A DNA stretch of 64,000 bases. It comes from Brachypodius melanocephalos. Lineage: Eukaryota; Chordata; Aves; Passeriformes; Pycnonotidae. The notes beneath the pieces were generated by a model. It worked only from the letters and a program-made list of their open reading frames with translations. It had not been told where the DNA came from and searched no databases. This document shows, piece by piece, positions 14,008 through 26,157 of the stretch. The position numbers were made by a program, and so were the translations under genes. Location: positions 49,055,075 to 49,119,074 of the forward strand of contig VZSR01001685.1 in the NCBI GenBank assembly GCA_013398615.1. The letters are read 5' to 3'. How positions within the stretch are numbered: the first letter of the stretch is position 1; each line of letters begins with the position of its first letter.

Positions 14008-15143
14008 GTAAGAACAGGAGAAAGCTGTGGAGGAAGGATCTCAACTGTGGTGGGCTGGGCACAGTTCTTGTGAATGGAGGACTGAGGAATTCCTCACCTC
14101 ATGGAGCAGTATGGATACCTCCTAGACACTTGTCCATGGCTGTTTCAGAGGAGTTACAGCCAAGAGGATGGGAAAAATGTCCCCAAATACTGTTTTAAAA
14201 ATGCATGAAATCACAGTGTTACCCTCTGGTGTTGAAGCAGGCATAAGAAAGGAAGCCTAGTTTATGAAAGATATTTTGAAAATGCAGAATAGTAAAACCA
14301 AACAACAACAGTAATGCAAGTCCAGCTCTTAGCTTTTCATCTGCAGAAGGTGCTTTGATGTGCTCTTCCTTTTAAGCTTGGAGAATAACACTAGGAGTGT
14401 TGAAAAGCCACTGTCAATTGAAAGTATTAAGGACAATCTCTACAGAAAACAGAAAAACCAAACAGGTATCCCTGCTCCCTAAACAGGATGAAATAATATT
14501 TTAAATAAGTGAAAACTATTTAAAAGAGAAAAAGAAGTTGTTTAGATAGTGTAGATAAGTAAAAAATTCTGTTGTTTTGTTACATAGTTATTTGAAAGTA
14601 TAAATTTTGGTGGATTTATTCCCCTTGATTTTTAAAGAGACTGCTTTCTTTTTATGTAATACTAGTTATTTTATTTATTAAAGGTAATTAGAACCCAGGT
14701 AACAATAAGGGGGAAGGGAAGAAAATTTTCCTTTTCACTGAAATTCTGTGAAGTCAATGAGAACCTTCTAGGTTGAAACTCAATGAGAGAAAAAACAGTT
14801 TATCATTGCCAAGTAAAACAAAATCACAAACTGAGGCATAAAAGTAGACTTGTGTTTATTGTTTGTTACTGGTTTGGTTTTAGTCCCATGACTTTGAATT
14901 TTGTTCCTTCCTAACAAATACATTGTTTTAGGAGAAAAATAGCAGGAGGTGTCACTTAGCTGTGTTTTAATGAACTATTTTATAGGAAAACAGTAACAGT
15001 AAACAGTAAATTGATCTATGTTTCATTTAAAGAACTGGATACTTAACAGCTTAAAACTATGGGAAATGGGACTAATTTTCATTTCTGAAATGGTCCTAAC
15101 TTGAAAAAAGCAAATTGTTTTTCCTCCGCTCCCTCTCTGATAG
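14008..15143. other. TG intron between window exons 4 and 5
   Basis: A 1.1-kb intron, GTAAGA to GATAG, at the boundary between the repeat region and the ChEL domain. Nothing else recognised. Confidence 0.8.
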
Positions 15144-15366
15144 ATTTGCTCCTGCCCATTGCTGAATCGGATTCAACCCCAACAGTGTACATCCCATCCC
15201 ACGGGTATCTGATGGGCAAATCCCAGGTGATCCAGGTTGGCTCAGAGTGGAGAAACATCAGCCAGTTCCTGGGGGTCCCTTATGCTGCCCCTCCCCTTGG
15301 AGAGAGGCGCTTCAGCCCCCCAGAGCCCTTTGCTTGGGAGGACACCTGGAATGCCACCGTGCCTCG
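15144..15366 (+). CDS. TG: Thyroglobulin exon 5 of window: start of cholinesterase-like domain
   Basis: 223 bases: phase 1 in, 73 full codons, phase 2 out (donor GTAAGG). After a short linker the peptide enters the alpha/beta-hydrolase fold with PSHGYLMGKSQVIQVG and QFLGVPYAAPPLGERRF, the classic carboxylesterase N-terminal block shared with acetylcholinesterase. The ChEL domain acts as an intramolecular chaperone and dimerisation module for TG secretion. RNIS and WNATV are potential N-glycosylation sequons. The strongest single TG exon here, because the hydrolase block is unmistakable. Confidence 0.97.
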
Positions 15367-17762
15367 GTAAGGAACCCCACGGGCACCTGCAGGAGGGCTT
15401 GTCCAGCCAGGGCTGTGGAAGCTGCTGGAGTGATGACAACAATGGTCATGACCTACAGAGTACAGACAGATGCAACTCTGAGACACTGATTAGCAAAGAG
15501 AGTAATTTCTCCATTATATGTTAAAACATGCAAGCACCTCAAGAGAAAATTCCTGTACACTCCATTGCCTTGAACCTCTGCATAACTCCCCACCAACTGT
15601 CTGCTGTCAGTCCATTTTCATTCTGAATAGTATTTATACAGGTATTTATTATATTTATACAAATACATTTTTCTCCTGCTGAGCCATAAATTCGTACACA
15701 TTTAATCCAAGAAGGACACTTAAACACTGATGTACCAGAAGTTGTGTACCTACCTCATATAGAAATTCTCTGCCTAGTAGTGTCCAACAGATCAGGCTGA
15801 AGGGCCCAGAAAATCAATCTCTTCTGTCCAAAATCTATTAAAAGGCAAATACCTGGGGAGTTGAAAGTGTATTTGGCCTTTGGTGACCCCATCCTTCAGG
15901 ATGCAGCTGAGCTGTGGAGGTTTGGAGCCACAGCCTTTGCTGTGTACATTGCAGGGATCTGGTGGGATGTGATTTTCTGTTTCCTCAGGTGTTCAGTGGT
16001 GTTAGTTTGGCACACACAGCACCAGCTCTTGGTGTCTGAGCTACAGGGTGGTGTCTTGTAGGGCTCAGCTGGACCCACCTGCCTCTGTGATCTCTCCTTG
16101 AAGACCTGGGCTTTCAATGAGCCTGGTTGAGATTTTCAAAAGTTTGGGGACCTTTGTCAATCTGTTCCTGTCTTTTGAATCCACAGTGCTTGCTTAGACC
16201 AATGAAGAATCTGGCCATTATCTTCTATTATTCATTTAAGGTTAAAAACGCCAATTTTTTGAGTTTACTGTTGGAGGATTATAGAGACCTCACTTTATGT
16301 ATAAAAATTGTTGATTTTTTTAGGATTCTATATATTCTATATTGATGTAGCTAAATATTTACATACAAGAAATTCACATTAGCACAGTGCCATTACTGAT
16401 GGAAGAAAAATATGTATTTATCAGCTTGGACTTGATAAAAGACTTAAAAAACTTTAAAAACCCAATCCAAACCAACCCAACCAAAACCACCAGCCTGCTA
16501 TTGGAGTCTCCAGCTCCTGGAAGAGCTGTGGATTTGCTTCAGCAGGTGGCAGCCTTTCTCTTGGGAGCTGGAGGAAAAACCTGTGATCACAGGTGATGAT
16601 CCCTGCTGCCCTGTGGAAAGCTGTATGATCAATAGCGTAATACCTATTGTCCTGGCAGATTTCCTACCTGGGATTTGTATTTTTTCTGCCAAAAAATGGC
16701 TTTAGCTCTTTTTTGTTTTGGAGATGATGTGCTTCACTATGTCAGTGTGAAAGCTGTTGCGTGACATCACCATCCTAAGAATCTCCCCCTTATGGAAAAA
16801 AAATAAAATTGTAAATTCCATTAAGTCTGGTCCTTTTCCTTGTAGTTTTCTAATAATTCCTTCACACCTTTAGGACAAAATTTTACAAGGGCAATAAAAA
16901 TGATAATTTAGAAACAAATCTGTGAGCTATTACCATATTTTCCAAAGCCTCTTTTGGCTTCTTCACTAATAAATTGTGACTTTTTTCCATAACTCATTGT
17001 GTGGAATGGATAAAGCTGAATAGAAGGAACTGACTTCAAAACGAGTTATCACTAGACAGCAAAAATCATCCACTTGATTCAAGCTTGATATGCTTGAGCA
17101 GATGAATCTCAATTAGATGATGGCCAGAAAATAATTTTCTCTACGTGGTTGGCTGCTGACTTCCTATTGAAAGGGTACTTTTAACATTAATTGACACTGT
17201 TAATTGTCTGCTATAGGGCTTAGAACAAAGAGATTTCAAAATTGTATTAAAATTTTGAAGTTACGAAATTTTCCCACAGACCATTAGAAATTAAATTAAA
17301 CAGAATGAAATCTAGCCCACAGACCACTAGGAAATAAATCAAAATGTACGTGGCCCACAGATTATTAGAAATTCAAATAAATAACTTGCATTTCAGCAAA
17401 AGAGTGAACTCTGTAGGTGTGCAGGGGAGACTGTGCCTGTGACCTGCTCCCTTTGCTGCTGGTGCTAATTTTGTGTAGTTTTTTGTGGGGTTTTGGAAGC
17501 ATATTTTCAAGTTTTAAGCTTTTTAAAGTGAGGCAGTGTTTCTGAGCAGGGGTTCTAGGCACACAAATGCAATGCATTATGTGTATGTGTACAAACCCAC
17601 GTAGCTGTTGCTAACTTACAGGTGGGCACCATTTTAAATGAGATCAAGATTTACAGATTTAAAGATTTTAATAACCTAATGCATCAATATACAAGGAAGT
17701 AGCAGCAGTGGAAGAAGAGTACAAACCTTTTGTACTGTAACTTTCTCAATCTGTGTCTCCAG
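15367..17762. other. TG intron between window exons 5 and 6
   Basis: A 2.4-kb AT-rich intron. It contains a threefold short tandem motif at 17273-17390 (listed separately). No exon or recognised mobile element otherwise. Confidence 0.8.
17273..17390. repeat. Three-copy degenerate tandem repeat
   Basis: A motif of the form CCCACAGAYYAYTAG followed by A/T-rich bases occurs three times, starting at 17273, 17316 and 17354. The periods are therefore 43 and 38 bases. Copies diverge by several substitutions, consistent with an old local tandem duplication. Confidence 0.75.
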
Positions 17763-17856
17763 GGCAGCATGCTGGCAGCCAGGAGATGGAGAGGCCCCGT
17801 CACAGTCTGTCAGTGAAGACTGTCTGTATCTGCACATCTTTGTTCCTGCCACCACT
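17763..17856 (+). CDS. TG: Thyroglobulin exon 6 of window: ChEL domain, CWQP/SEDCLYL block
   Basis: 94 bases: one base completes an Arg codon, then 31 codons, phase 0 out (donor GTAAGT). The peptide includes AACWQPGDGEA and SVSEDCLYLHIFVPATT. SEDCLYLN/H is the carboxylesterase type-B signature 2, whose cysteine pairs with the upstream CWQP cysteine in cholinesterases (family knowledge). A second GTAAGA four bases downstream could be an alternative donor but would break the frame. Confidence 0.95.
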
Positions 17857-19639
17857 GTAAGTAAGAGATGTAATTAAATTCGAACTTTTTTGTAGCTGAG
17901 GATTGTCTCTTTCCAAAGTGCTTTTAATTGGCATGAATGGCTGTTTTTCCTGTGCTGTTCACAAAGCTTGCAAAGTTAAATCAGGCACTCTGGTGTCTTC
18001 ACTGGTGCAAGAGTATTCTCTACAGGCTTTGTGTGAGCAGTGTGGGGTGATTAGGAGGACAGCATACTAAAAAGCTGGAAATAAGAAAGAGACAGAGAGG
18101 GAAACAAAACAGAGAAGAAGGTGGCAGCAAAGGAGGAGAAATTAAGGACAGAGATGTCAGTGTTCCTGCAAGCAGACCATCTGTCCAGGAGACAATAATG
18201 CAATACAATACATCAACATTTACCACCAGACAGGGAGCTGCTGATGTGTTTTTTCACCCTCATCTTTACTGTTCCCCTGTTGACATCTGTGGGAGGTCTT
18301 TTGGGAAATGAGTGGCAAGAAATGCTAGATTTGTGGCCAGCTCACAGAGCTTAAAAATAGATGTTTCAAAAGTGACTGAGCCTGGTACAATATGAGGAAT
18401 TGTCATTTGAAAGTTCTTGATTTTCTCATTCTAAACAGATATAAAAGGAGGCTGCAGTTAAAGCCAAGCTAAAATGATTAGCCAACCCCTGGGGGGCTGG
18501 GGCTGAAGATGCTGAATAACATGTGAATCTCATTGAAGAGTGGGCCCAGAGACAGGAACTTTTTCTTTCCACAGTACTGGCAATTTTCAGAAGGTGGTGG
18601 TAGCTGTAATAGAAATTTATGAGTTTGTCATACTGCATGTCTGGAAAGAGCTGGTTTAGCAATCTGACAGCAGCACAGAGAGTCTCTTGCAGGCCCATTT
18701 TAATCATCAGGGAGATCAGCAGTCTGTCTTCTCCCTGCAGCGTGAGGCTGTCATTTTGCCTTGAGTGCAGTCACCACTTATTGAAAACATCAGGTCACTG
18801 TCCCAGGCAGTTTGCCATCTATGCTTAAGAGCTGCTTTCAAGATAGTTTATTTGAAAGCACTGTATTTTCCACCAGACTAAATAGGCTTGTCTCTTCTCC
18901 TTGTCAGTCCTGTAAACTGAATCTCTCCTGTCTTTTGTAGACCTGTAAGGTAGAAGTAGGTCCAGTCAAGAAAATCAGTTTCACATGCACAAGTCTAGTC
19001 CAGGAGAGAACTAAAATTTCTGCTTTTGCAGAAGTAACTGGGAACAGAAGGCATTGCATTTTCCTGTCTCTTCTTGTGGCAAGCTCTATTTTTTACTCAC
19101 ATGCAGAGAGAGAGTTATATATTTTCAGCCTGTGAAAAATTAAATTAGCTAGTAAAGATGGAATATAAAATCTTCCAGAGAGCAGCAAATGCAGAGTTCA
19201 TTCAGGAGCATTTTGATCCTCAAAAAGAGCACAGTGCAGGGACTGCTGCCTGTCATCAAAGGAGTCTCAAAGTGTCAAGCTTTGAAGAAGGTGAACGACA
19301 TAATTTTGGTTCCATAGCTACATGTACCACAGTTAAACTGGCACTTCTGACTTTTTTCCACCCATAATCATCACCACCTGTCACACTAGCTCAGCAAAGC
19401 TGTGCTTTACCTTTATTTAGAAAGGATTCAATTGTAAGATCAAGACTTAAATATCTCAATTAAATAGAAATAGAAACCCTCTATCTTCTTACTCCATTTC
19501 CTGCACATTCCCATCCTTAGTGTATCATCCTCATTGCACTCCATTCTTTACAGAGTAATATTGGACAGGAGTAAAAGCACTGGAGGTTGCCTGTCTTGGT
19601 TGAGTTTAGAGCTATCAAGTCGGTCATCAGGTGTTTTAC

Positions 19640-19720
19640 AGAAGGATGAGCAGGAAGGTTGGACCAGATGGCCCCAACATTGCTCCCTTCCAAGTTTAAC
19701 CATTCTGTCATTCTGTGATG
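19640..19720 (+). mobile_element. CR1 LINE 3' end fragment
   Basis: Contains the typical avian CR1 tail: GGTTGGACCAGATGGCC, a degenerate CCCTTCCAAG and then CATTCTGTCATTCTGTGATG, ending in two ATTCTGT-type units. A 5'-truncated, diverged copy; the left boundary is approximate and may extend to about 19570. Confidence 0.75.
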
Positions 19721-20754
19721 GACAAGATGCTTGAATCTTAGGAAGCTTGTGAAGCTTCTCAGACTTGCAGCTGACTTGTCCTGGTGGCTGCTGAACTTCA
19801 TTACCCCATTAGGGTTTGCACATGGGACCTAAGCCCCTGCAGTCATGAGACCATGATGGAGCTGCTGGGCTTCCCACTGCTTGGTGCACAAAAAGAAATG
19901 GGAATGCTACATCCAGACACTTGGCTCTGTGCACAGTCCTGGTGATAAATCTTCCCCTGAATTATTCCACATCTGTTGCAACTGTTGTAAATGGCTTTGG
20001 TTTGCCATTTCCAAATTTTACTGCCCATTTTTGCCCTTCTTAAGCTTTTTATAGTGTAAAGTCACTCAGAATAATGTAATATGCAATTTACAGGGCAGTT
20101 GGAGGTCATGGTGCTATAGAGACTGTGGATGTGTGGGAAATGCTTAGTGTGAGCCTCAGGCTTAACCATGCTGAGCTGAGGGAATGGAGCAGGCTCAGTA
20201 TAATTGTTAATACCATTTCAGCTGACACAACTCGATGTGGTTGTATTTCAGAATGAATTTCCACGTGAAAACAGATGATTTCATTTTTTTTTCTTCACCC
20301 CCATCTCTCTCTGTGTTGCATGCAGTACAGAAATGGGAACCAGGGGCAAGGCACTGCAAGTTAGGCAGTTTCAGTTCAAGAGAAGTTCATGAGCAAAACC
20401 AGCTGTCTCAGTGCTTGTAATGCCTTGTGTTTTCTTGGCAACATTGCTATGTTCACAAGAAGCCCCTGAACTGATTCATCAGAGAGATAAGTGAGGAGTG
20501 CACACAATTGTGTGTAAATTAAGGGCAGCTGAGGGTGGTTTGCCTGTTAACCTGTAATTTTGCAGGATGCTGCAGCCATCACTGCTCTGCTGATTCTCCC
20601 ATACAGCCATTTGTCTTTTGCTGGAAACATTCTTTGCTAGAACAGATGGGACTGCTGTGTTTAGCTAAGCTCCATCCAGAAAATAACAGCAGCAGAGCCC
20701 ATTGTCCTCTAGGTGCAGGGAAAACCAACCCCAGATGTACTTTGATGTTGCTAC

Positions 20755-20793
20755 AGGAAAGAAAAAAAAAAGAAAAAAAAAAAAGAAAGAAAA
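20755..20793. repeat. Poly-purine (A-rich, AAAG) tract
   Basis: About 39 bases almost entirely A with scattered G. Low complexity; possibly the tail of an unrecognised insertion. Confidence 0.8.
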
Positions 20794-21444
20794 CCAAACC
20801 AAGCTCCCCCCTTATGTTCACTGAATGATGTTTCTTTTGAGTGTCTGTAACCTGCTGGTAAGTGCTGAGATGTCCTGGGGCTGTTCTGCCTTTTTCCTGT
20901 TCATGCAGCAGCAGTCTGGCTGCAGCCCTGCTGTGTGTGCAGAGAGGGTCCATACCTGGTGCTGCTTTGGGGAAAAGCTTCTGTTTCTGTGCAGAATCAG
21001 GTGGCTCTGCCAGGAGTGTTAACATGGGTGCAAGTTGCCATCCCAGGAGTCCTGTTGGGCTCTTTTGGGGCAGAGTCCATTGGTACTTTGTGAGATGTGA
21101 ATCTCTCCTCTGCAGAGACAAAGTCCTCTCTGCAGGACCCCTCTATGTATCTGGTAGGGGAAAATTTCCATGGAGGCTGAATGAGTGTGGAGTATTATCA
21201 ATACCAAGGGACATTTTGGAGACTAGGCAGTGTTTGAGTTTTGAAGACTTGAGAGCAGGAAGCAGCTATGCACAGCCATGAGTTAGTCTTACTCAAGATG
21301 GAGCAACCCAACAGACCTTTTCCTTCTCCTGTTTCCCACTTGTTTGAACTTTTCCTGCATGTTTGTGTAAAGCAGGTGTGTTCTAGCAAAGACAAGGACA
21401 CCATATGCTCAGTGGCCAAGGCAGCAGGAGCTGTCCTAGAGGAG

Positions 21445-21467
21445 ATTCCACTAGAGTCTAGTGGAAT
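21445..21467. repeat. Short perfect inverted repeat (hairpin)
   Basis: Two perfect 10-base arms (ATTCCACTAG and CTAGTGGAAT) flank the 3-base loop AGT. No known function; it lies about 255 bases before a TG splice acceptor. Confidence 0.8.
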
Positions 21468-21722
21468 ACAGTAATGCTGTTAGATCTACTTTATACTGGA
21501 GATAGTGCCCTCTTTATGATATACAGGTCATTGCAGACAATTTGTGGACAATTGTGGACAGCACCCTTTAAATTCCAGGCAGATAGGCAGATATTCCTGT
21601 TTATGGTCACTCTCAAAGAGCTATAAATGGCTTAGATAATGTTCACAAGGACATTGTGTTCTCATCAGTGACCTACCAAAGCAGTTGGCAACAGTACATT
21701 AATCTGGTCATTGTCATGGCAG

Positions 21723-21882
21723 GTCAAAAACATGTCAGTGTTGCTGTTCTTCCACAATGGAGGGAGTTACAATGCTGAGGAGGGAAAGACAACCCTGGAT
21801 GGATCATACCTGGCTGCTGTTGGTAACATCATCGTCGTGACAGCAAACTACCGTGTTGGTGTCTTTGGCTTCCTGAGCACTG
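21723..21882 (+). CDS. TG: Thyroglobulin exon 7 of window: ChEL core beta-strands
   Basis: 160 bases: phase 0 in, 53 codons, one carry-over base, donor GTAAGT. The peptide runs VKNMSVLLFFHNGGSY and then LDGSYLAAVGNIIVVTANYR plus VGVFGFLSTG, the central strands and the NYRVGVFGF block of type-B carboxylesterases. HNGG stands near where active esterases carry the HGGG oxyanion-hole region. KNMS is a possible N-glycosylation sequon. Phase and homology decide the acceptor CATGGCAG at 21721-21722. Confidence 0.97.
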
Positions 21883-23329
21883 GTAAGTCATGGGTTTCCA
21901 GAGAAAACACAGTTATGCATTCTGTAACTCTCCTGTTTCTGATTTTTATTTTTTTTCAAGTTATTTTTTATCTCGAGTAACCTATATTTTTCACAGATTT
22001 TTTTACTGTGGGGAAAGAAATGGCCACGAAGTAGTGGAAACTTGATTTGAAGAGAGAGAGGCTGGGGGAGCAGGGACAGCAACAAACCAAACCAAATATC
22101 TGTATCAAAGCACTGGATAGACTTGTGCTTGCAGATGAGATTCTGGATATTGAGTTTTGCAGACACATGTGAAGATAGGTTAATATCAATATTCCTGCTA
22201 ATTCCAGTGGCCTACATTGTGGGTAGAGTTTTTAATGATTCCGACTTCCAACCTGTTCCATCCATGAAATTTTGCTCTCTTGTGCCCATGTCAGAGTGGG
22301 GAAGAGGCAGAGACAGATAACTGCAGGTTCATGGTAAGAAGGATGTGAGAGGATGGAAAGTATGGCACAAAGGTAGTTGATTGGTTCCTTGACCAGTCAG
22401 CCTGACTTCTCTGAAGGACTTGCCCCATTTAATCTGAATCTGTACTGGCCTGGATGTGACTGAACATTTGCATGTTCTGTGTTGCAGCCCTTCCCCATGT
22501 CCCAGTGTAAAGGATTTTTTCCTCTCCTACTGCCTCCTAATACCAATTGCCATTAAAAATTATACAAATTCCCATTACAAACAGGATTTTGTCTTGTTAA
22601 AGAGGTATGAAAACACACATTCAATCTCCCTAAATCTTTCAGGTAGTGCCATCTGGTATTGGGGATTGGTTTTTTTTTTTCATTTTGTCTTTTTTTAGCC
22701 TTGCTTTTTAAAGCAAGTAGGGAACACTTTTCTTTCTCCCATCTTTCACTTCTGCCTGGGGAAGGGGAACTTAAGGTGAAGAGCCACTGAGAGAAAATGC
22801 AACAGCTGCAAGTGGAGCTCTGTCTCTTTCAGTCTGTTGGCAATCCTTGGTCTCTTTAGTGGTCATTTTAATACATTTATAACTTTTAGGATGTCATATT
22901 TACCTGTTTGCAAATATCTGACCTACATACTTCACCTCATGATCCTTTTGAGTGTTCATCCTCCTTCAGCCCAGTGAATCTCACCTAGGTTTCTTCCTGA
23001 GTGGGAAATGCTGAGTGGGGTGAATATGGTGCAGCAGTATTTATATGATGATGCATAATTTAGAGATCAGAAAATGATTCAGTCTCTGTTTCACAGAGTC
23101 CTGCCTGCATGTCCCAAAATGTCAATACATGGGCTTGGTGTGCATGGTTGATACACATTATTGCAAACCCTCATATAGAGGTGGTTCATGACACACAGGG
23201 ACTTTTTGGGGACCTTCTCCTGCTCCTTTGTACTGTGGTCAGGGAAAAGTTCAGTCTTTCCTGGCATCTTCCTCTTTGGGAAGTCCATGGTGTGTATTTG
23301 GGAAAATCGTACAGTCTGAGACTCACAAA

Positions 23330-23560
23330 ACATCTTAGGTTGAAAAGGATTCACAAGAGTCATTGAAGTCCAGCTCTTGGCCCTGCACAGGACACCCCAC
23401 CATATGCCTGAGAATGTTGTCCAAACACACTCTTATATTGAATTCTGTCAGGCTTGGTGCTGTGACAACAAATGGGTGATTATTTGAATCATTAACCATT
23501 AACATTCCAGTCTCCTGCACCTGGTCCTTTGGAACTTTTGCCATTGGATTCAAAGGGAGC
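23330..23560 (-). mobile_element. CR1 LINE 3' fragment, antisense to TG
   Basis: Read on +, the stretch has the reverse-complement CR1 order: AGGTTGAAAAGGATTC, then GTCCAGCTCTTGGCCCTGCACAGGACACC, then CCACCATATGCCTGAGAATGTTGTCCAAAC. Diverged, 5'-truncated copy; ends approximate. Confidence 0.75.
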
Positions 23561-24411
23561 AGGAGTTCACCCTTAGGGCTTTGCAGCAGGACTGTCAGAA
23601 CGTCCTACAGTTAGAAATAAACTTGTGAATAATTTTAATTTAATTGTCCAACTAAGCAAAGTGCTGAATCCTTTCAAGTTGACTTGTTATAAATTGCAAA
23701 ATTAGAAAGGAAGGAGTTAAATGGACTTTTAGGGAATTGAAAGGTAGTGAAAACAGATTTCCTTTTGTTTGGATGGAATTTTTATTAGTTTTGTAGTTGT
23801 TCTGGTCTCTCAATGGCAGGGCTTTGGATAAAAGTGAAAGAGCTTTTTTTCTTCTAAGCATAAAGGACATTTAATTTGCTATCAGCCATTATTGTTGCGA
23901 AAAGTTATGCACATTCTTACCAGTGTCTTCACTTCTTGCTTTGTGGCCAGAAAAATTAAGGTGAATTGCCAGTGATACGGATGGCAAGAGTCTGGAGAAG
24001 ACAGTCATGTTTTTAGGTTTTATTCTTTAAGGATTCCATGAAGTCATATAAACCAGAATGATTTTCATGCTTTAATTTAGCACTATTGTTCTTCTTCTGT
24101 TTAGTAATAACAGAAGGAAGCACACAAGGACTCTGGTTTGTTTTCAACTTCCTGTGGTCCTCAGGAATGTGATATTTTCCTACAAAAAGGCAGTGGAAAA
24201 GATTCCTGGCAGACATGTTTCTTTCATTCTAACTCCTATGAATGTTCATGCCTGCATCTGTTCTCCAGTGTGGTGCATTTCATAACCCAGTTGTGGGTTT
24301 TGCCAGGGAAAAAGGAACTGGTTATATTTCCCTCTTAAATGTTTTTGTTTAATATAGTGAAAACAAGGCAGATTGTGTGGCTAAAACATTTACATGGATC
24401 TACACATAAAA

Positions 24412-24612
24412 ATTTCTTCACCCAAGGGATTATAAAACATTGGAACAGGCTGCCCAGGGCAATGGTGGAGTCACCATCGCTGGAAATATTTAAAAATATG
24501 TAGATGTGTCACTTGGGGACATGGTTTAGTGATGAACTTGGCAGTACAGGGTTAACAGTTGGGCTCTATGATCTTAAGGGTCTCTTCCAACCTGAGTGAT
24601 TCTATGATTTCA
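24412..24612 (+). mobile_element. CR1 LINE 3' fragment, sense to TG
   Basis: Shows the CR1 3' sequence order: AACAGGCTGCCCAGGGCAATGGTGGAGTCACC, then a TTTAAAAATATGTAGATGTG stretch, then GTCTCTTCCAACCTGAGTGATTCTATGATT. It ends in the ATTCTATG unit. Left end approximate. Confidence 0.85.
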
Positions 24613-25543
24613 CTTCCTTTGGAGTGGTCTCAATGGGGATGGAGCAAGCCCTTAAAATGAGATTTCCTTTTTAAAGACTGGATTTATTGCTGGATTGAGA
24701 ACTCTGGGAACTGCTCACGGTGTGCAGAACAAACTAAAAGTAACCGAAAAAAACCAAATCACAAAACCAAAATATTTCTTCCATTGCTTCACTGGTGTGG
24801 CTTGGACTGCTCATCTGAAACAATGGCTATAGATCATAATTTTTTGGGCTTTTCAGTTTTTGGCTGCCCTTCTGAAAGGCTGTTCCTAACAATAGCTGTT
24901 GTAGTGTGGGCATCTCTAATCCCTGCAAGCTTACCATTAATCTGTTCTCCTCTATATTTATTCTGCTGTGTAAACTGGTGTGTTTGATACCTCAGTAATT
25001 CATTACTGCAATATAAAGGATGTACACTTTAACTGCTCTTTTGCCCAAAACTTGTCCACAAAGTGGCATCTTTTTATTCTCCTCTCTGTTAATTTTAATT
25101 CACTAGTTTCTGAACCTACCCTTATTTTAAACTCGTACTATTTGATCTTGGCAATGGAAGAAACAAATAGTTGCAGCTGTTTTTCTATTCACGGCTTTTC
25201 TGTTTTATCCTGTGGGGTTTTGGTTTTTTCCAAGTTTTAAATGTGAGGAATTTTAAAACTTCGAAAATGAATGGCTCATTGTGGATTAAGAAGAACTAGA
25301 CAGTGAATAACCATTTTCTATTCCTGTTTTACAAACCATGGAGGAATTACTTATTTCTGCTTTTGTTGACATAAAACCAAGCTTACCTACATGGTTGCAT
25401 CATTAGATGCATTCAGCATTAGTTCCTTATTAGTCAAAGTATCAGATTACCACTTTCTGGTGTTGAAAAGGAGGTGACCATACTTAGGCATGAGAAATCT
25501 AATTAATGATTAATTATTTGTTTGTGTGTTTGCAAAAATATTG

Positions 25544-25559
25544 ATATATATATATATAT
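25544..25559. repeat. (TA)n microsatellite
   Basis: Sixteen alternating A/T bases, just inside a wider AT-rich region. Confidence 0.85.
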
Positions 25560-26157
25560 TAGATTCTATCTGATAGACATAGGACAATCTCAAAGAATGT
25601 AGACATAAATATTATAAATTTTAAAATAATATCTGGAAGAGTGTAAAGAAATTCAAGATGTTGTGATGTATAATGTTTGGTTAGGCAGGGCAAGTGTAAG
25701 AGGTATGTAGGAAGGAAACATACAATCAGGTGTACTCCAAGGAAACAGTAATTCTTATAGATCCCTTCCAGCAAACACACAGATTTTTTTGTTTGTTTGT
25801 TTTTAATTCATTTTAAGATTGAGTTACTTATGTAGAAAAAGAATCTTATGGCTAAATCTATGGATACTTGAGCCTGGATTCATCTCCTGCCATGATGTGT
25901 CCTAATGAAGCTTAGAAGTTCAAGTGTTGTTTTTCTATCATTGGGACAAAAGCAGCACCCCCAGGGCTACCCTGTGGAGTGGTAAAACTGAAATGGAGTC
26001 ACTGTGTAAAGTGATTGTCTTGGAAAGGACCAGGCTTTTAAACCGTGGTATCAGTTTTGGCAAGTTTTGTCCACAAGAGCTGCAAAGAAGGTAACATTTA
26101 CTCCAAACTTGGACGTTTGTAGTTTTCTTTTCAGCTGTATTTTGCTTCCTACACCAG

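Larger units (their letters stand above)
17857..21722. other. TG intron between window exons 6 and 7
   Basis: A 3.9-kb intron with a CR1 3' remnant near 19640-19720, a purine-rich run near 18075-18150, a poly-purine tract at 20755-20793 and a short perfect hairpin at 21445-21467. The minus-strand open frame 20579-21121 crosses the purine tract and is not a gene. Confidence 0.8.
21883..26157. other. TG intron between window exons 7 and 8
   Basis: A 4.3-kb intron holding two CR1 pieces in opposite orientation (about 23330-23560 minus, 24412-24612 plus) and a TA repeat (25544-25559). No additional exon seen. Confidence 0.8.

Noticed and set aside
20579..21121. 180-residue minus-strand open frame
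   Set aside because: It runs through the 20755-20793 purine tract, giving a Phe-rich run, and has no domain. Chance frame inside a TG intron.
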